Assembly: GCA_035063885.1 (NCBI GenBank)
Contig: JAPSFM010000165.1
Coordinates: 1-7,839 of the forward strand
DNA length: 7,839 nt
Direction: 5' to 3'
DNA from: CAADGY01 sp900696665
GTDB taxonomy: Bacteria; Acidobacteriota; Terriglobia; Bryobacterales; Bryobacteraceae
The notes beneath the pieces were generated by a model. The model had not been told where the DNA came from and did not search any database. It was given only the letters and a program-made list of their open reading frames with translations. Below are positions 5,548 to 7,839 of the stretch, in pieces. Both the position numbers and the translations under genes were made by a program. How positions within the stretch are numbered: the first letter of the stretch is position 1; the number at the start of each line of letters is the position of its first letter.

Positions 5548-7428
5548 TTATCTTGCCCCAATGGCTTGAGCAACTTCGATGGCCATCTGGTACCGTCCGA
5601 ACGGGGCGCTCAGTTGCACTCCGGCCACCATCGGCCGGACTTTTTGCACCATCTCCTGAGCGATCAACACCCCCTCCTGGCGCGCCTGCTCGGCGGATTC
5701 CACCCGCCGCATACGCTCCATGAACTGCTCCGGTACGGGAACTCGTAGCTCGTTCACCATAAACTCCGCATTTCGATAGCTGGTGAGCGGCCAGATGCCC
5801 GCGATAAACGGGATATGCAGGTGCTCGGTTTTCTTGAGGAACTGCTCCAGCAGATTGAGGTCAAACACGGGTTGGGTAACCGCGTACTCGGCGCCGGCTT
5901 CCACTTTCCATTCGAACCTGCGCAACTCCTCTTCCAGGTTGAACGCACCCGGGTTAGCGCCCACGCCGATAAGCAACTGCGTTTGCGATCCCATTGGATT
6001 TCCGCCGATGTCGAGGCCGCGGTTCAGGCCGCTGACGATGTTTGTAAGCCCGATGGCATCTACATCGAATACTGCCGTTGCGTCAGGGTACCCGCCCATT
6101 CGCGGCGGATCTCCGGTGATACAGATTAGGTTTCGAATGCCCACCGCGTGTGCGCCGAGAAGTTCGGACTGGATTCCGAGAATATTCCTATCCCGGCAGC
6201 AAAAATGCAAAACGGCCTCGATACCGGCGTGCTGCTGGATCAACTGGCAGGTCACCTGCGCGCTCATGCGGGCGCTGGCACGCGGTCCGTCCGGAACATT
6301 GATGCAATCGATTCCCTGTTCCGCGCACGCCTTGGCCCCGGCAATCTCCTTAGATGCGTCCACGCCCCGGGGCGGCAGGATTTCGACAAAGGCGGCGAAC
6401 CGTCCCGCCGCGAGTTTCGCACCGAGCTTGGATTTCTCCGCGACCGGAACATTTTTGAAGATTTTCTGGTTTTCGGCCGGAGTTTCCACCGTCACGGCGA
6501 TTTTCCGGATCGCCGGCTGGAGGGATCGCGCTTCGGACCGGATGGCTCTTATGTGCTCCGGTGTAGTTCCGCAGCAGCCCCCGATGATCTTGACGCCAGC
6601 CCACAGGAAACGGCGCGCGTACTGGGCCATGTACTCCGGCGAACACAAATAGATCTTGCGGCCCTCCACCGTTGCGGGATGGCCGGCATTCGGCATCGCG
6701 CTCAGCGGCTTGGCCGAAAACTTCGCCATCTTCTCGATGGTTTCGAGCATCACCCGGGGACCGGCTGAGCAGTTCAGCCCGAGCGTATCGACAGGAAACT
6801 CATCCATGCGGCGCGTGAACTGTTCGGTCGTAGTGCCGCCCGCCAGATTGCCGTAATCATCGATGGTGACCTGCGCGGCGATCACCATATCCGGTCCGGC
6901 CGCCTCCCGCGCCGCCAAGGCGGCTTCCCTGAGTTCGTTGAGATCCGAAAAAGTTTCCAGCAGCAGCAGGTCAACTCCCGCTTCGGTCAGAGCACGGGCA
7001 TGCTCAGCGAAAATGTCGCGGGCTTCGGAAAAGGAAGTCGGCCCCAGGGGTTCGATGCGGGCTCCCAAAGGACCTATAGCGCCGGCCACGAAAGCGGATT
7101 CTCCGGCGGCTTCGCGCGCCACGCGGACCCCGGCCTCGTTGATCGCCCGCAACCTCTCGGCTAATCCAAACGCGCCGAGGCGCATCCGGTTCGCGCCGAA
7201 CGTGTTGGTTTCGAGCAACTCCGCGCCCGCCTTTACATACTGCTCGTGAATCTCCTTCACCATGGCTGGCGCCGAAAGGTTCAGCTCGTCATAGCAGCGG
7301 TTTATGAAGACGCCGCGGGAGTAGAGCATGGTTCCCATCGCGCCGTCGGCGACCAGCGCTTTCTCCTGAAGGCGCTTCCTGAATTCAATGGCACGGGACT
7401 TCGCTGCCGGGGATGTGGAGGTGGTCAT
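5548..7428 (-). CDS. yitJ: Bifunctional homocysteine S-methyltransferase / 5,10-methylenetetrahydrofolate reductase
   Basis: This 626-residue cytoplasmic protein fuses two one-carbon enzymes. Residues about 20-300 are a zinc-dependent homocysteine S-methyltransferase domain. It has the VADGAMGTML entry motif (26-35), ETNTFGANR (73-81) and the three zinc ligands Cys220 (GLNCSAGP), Cys285 and Cys286 (GGCCGTTPEHI). After a linker, residues about 340-626 are a MetF-type FAD reductase barrel with Glu349 (FVEILPPRG), Asp440 (ITGDPP) and the TQPVFD strand (518-523), matching the catalytic Glu, flavin-site Asp and TQ-x-x-FD segment of E. coli MetF. The architecture is that of Bacillus YitJ. There is no cobalamin-binding or pterin domain, so it is not a MetH. 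It would produce methyl-THF and methylate homocysteine, but the methyl donor for the first domain cannot be told from sequence. The ATG lies 4 nt after the mutM stop with no clear Shine-Dalgarno, so translational coupling is likely. No SAM riboswitch can fit in that gap. Confidence 0.95.
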   Translation of the reverse strand: MTTSTSPAAKSRAIEFRKRLQEKALVADGAMGTMLYSRGVFINRCYDELNLSAPAMVKEIHEQYVKAGAELLETNTFGANRMRLGAFGLAERLRAINEAGVRVAREAAGESAFVAGAIGPLGARIEPLGPTSFSEARDIFAEHARALTEAGVDLLLLETFSDLNELREAALAAREAAGPDMVIAAQVTIDDYGNLAGGTTTEQFTRRMDEFPVDTLGLNCSAGPRVMLETIEKMAKFSAKPLSAMPNAGHPATVEGRKIYLCSPEYMAQYARRFLWAGVKIIGGCCGTTPEHIRAIRSEARSLQPAIRKIAVTVETPAENQKIFKNVPVAEKSKLGAKLAAGRFAAFVEILPPRGVDASKEIAGAKACAEQGIDCINVPDGPRASARMSAQVTCQLIQQHAGIEAVLHFCCRDRNILGIQSELLGAHAVGIRNLICITGDPPRMGGYPDATAVFDVDAIGLTNIVSGLNRGLDIGGNPMGSQTQLLIGVGANPGAFNLEEELRRFEWKVEAGAEYAVTQPVFDLNLLEQFLKKTEHLHIPFIAGIWPLTSYRNAEFMVNELRVPVPEQFMERMRRVESAEQARQEGVLIAQEMVQKVRPMVAGVQLSAPFGRYQMAIEVAQAIGAR

Positions 7429-7432
7429 CGAT

Positions 7433-7839
7433 TTAGCGCTGGCAACCAGGGCAATAGTAAGTAGAGCGGCCGGCCTGCGTCAGCCGGCGTATCCTTCTGT
7501 GGCAGACGGGGCAGCGGTCGCCTTCCCTACCGTAGACTGCCAGCGGAAACCGCTCTGCTTCCCGGAACTGCCCAGGACGTTCATAGGCGATATAGGCTGA
7601 TTTTACCGCATCGTTCAGGACATCAACAATTGCGGCATGAAGGCGGCATAGCCTCGCCGGGCGAATCTGGTTAGTGGGCGTGGCCGGGTGGATTCGCGCC
7701 CGGTACAACGCTTCGGCAGAGTAGATGTTGCCCAATCCGCTAATGAAGCGCTGATCCATCAGAAACACTTTCGCGGGCATTTTCGACCGCGCCGCAAGTT
7801 CGATCAGGCGCCCGGGCGTGAATTCAGCGCTGAGAGGCT
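7433..7839 (-). CDS. mutM: Formamidopyrimidine-DNA glycosylase (Fpg/MutM), C-terminal part, truncated by window edge
   Basis: Fpg is a bifunctional base-excision repair enzyme that removes 8-oxoguanine and formamidopyrimidines and cleaves the abasic strand. The visible reading frame is open to the window end. Upstream of the first internal Met (codon at 7778-7780) it continues in frame as PLSAEFTPGRLIELAARSK, so that Met is not the real start. Visible family signatures are the helix-two-turn-helix segment (DQRFISGLGNIYSAEAL, then YRARIHP) and the C-terminal zinc finger. The finger has a CPVC pair, a GRSTYYC segment and a final CPGCQR just before the TAA stop; the GRSTYYC-P-x-CQR ending is typical of Fpg rather than Nei. 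The catalytic N-terminal proline/glutamate and the beta-elimination lysine lie outside the window, so activity cannot be judged. The stop is followed after 4 nt by the methyltransferase/reductase start, which suggests an operon. Confidence 0.95.
   Translation of the reverse strand, partial: PLSAEFTPGRLIELAARSKMPAKVFLMDQRFISGLGNIYSAEALYRARIHPATPTNQIRPARLCRLHAAIVDVLNDAVKSAYIAYERPGQFREAERFPLAVYGREGDRCPVCHRRIRRLTQAGRSTYYCPGCQR

Noticed and set aside
4813..5748. 311-codon open frame on the plus strand opposite tsaC and the 6S 5' half
   Set aside because: It spans two genes and an RNA in antisense without any domain signature or ribosome binding site.
5783..6652. 289-codon open frame on the plus strand opposite the methyltransferase/reductase
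   Set aside because: It is antisense to a gene with clear catalytic motifs; the composition is a mirror of that gene and no family is recognisable.

Overview
The window looks like chromosomal DNA of an Acidobacteriota member, probably a Solibacter/Bryobacter-like lineage. This rests on the large Oar-like TonB-dependent receptor with an N-terminal carboxypeptidase-regulatory-like domain, a family greatly expanded in that phylum. The GC-rich coding style and the homocysteine methyltransferase/methylenetetrahydrofolate reductase fusion fit as well. The taxonomic call is inference, since no rRNA is present. Every gene I support lies on the minus strand, so transcription runs from high to low coordinates.

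From the right edge: (i) the 3' part of mutM/fpg (formamidopyrimidine-DNA glycosylase), cut by the window end; (ii) 4 nt further on, a bifunctional homocysteine S-methyltransferase/5,10-methylenetetrahydrofolate reductase (YitJ type); (iii) 18 nt further on, a GTG-started TsaC/YrdC-type threonylcarbamoyl-AMP synthase; (iv) a 256-nt gap that holds a strong 6S RNA (ssrS) candidate with its own extended -10 promoter; (v) a YmdB-family metallophosphoesterase; (vi) a 144-nt gap with a promoter-like -10 and a good Shine-Dalgarno; (vii) a 1142-residue Oar-like outer-membrane receptor; (viii) about 270 nt of tail containing a terminator-like hairpin and no convincing gene.

The first three genes form a tight housekeeping run: oxidised-base repair, one-carbon/methionine metabolism and tRNA t6A synthesis. 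The 6S RNA starts 18 nt after the tsaC stop, and its predicted 3' end lies only 38 nt before the ymdB start codon with no terminator visible between them. ymdB may therefore be expressed by read-through from the 6S promoter. The Oar-like gene appears to be an independent unit.

The most noteworthy element is the 6S RNA. It is recognised by the conserved GUUGGUG-GCA-GCUC ... GAGAAGCCU-AAAAC core and by a coherent set of helices: a closing stem, a central bubble with a 3'-strand hairpin, and an upper stem-loop. I see no CRISPR, insertion sequence, phage or plainly novel multi-gene system.
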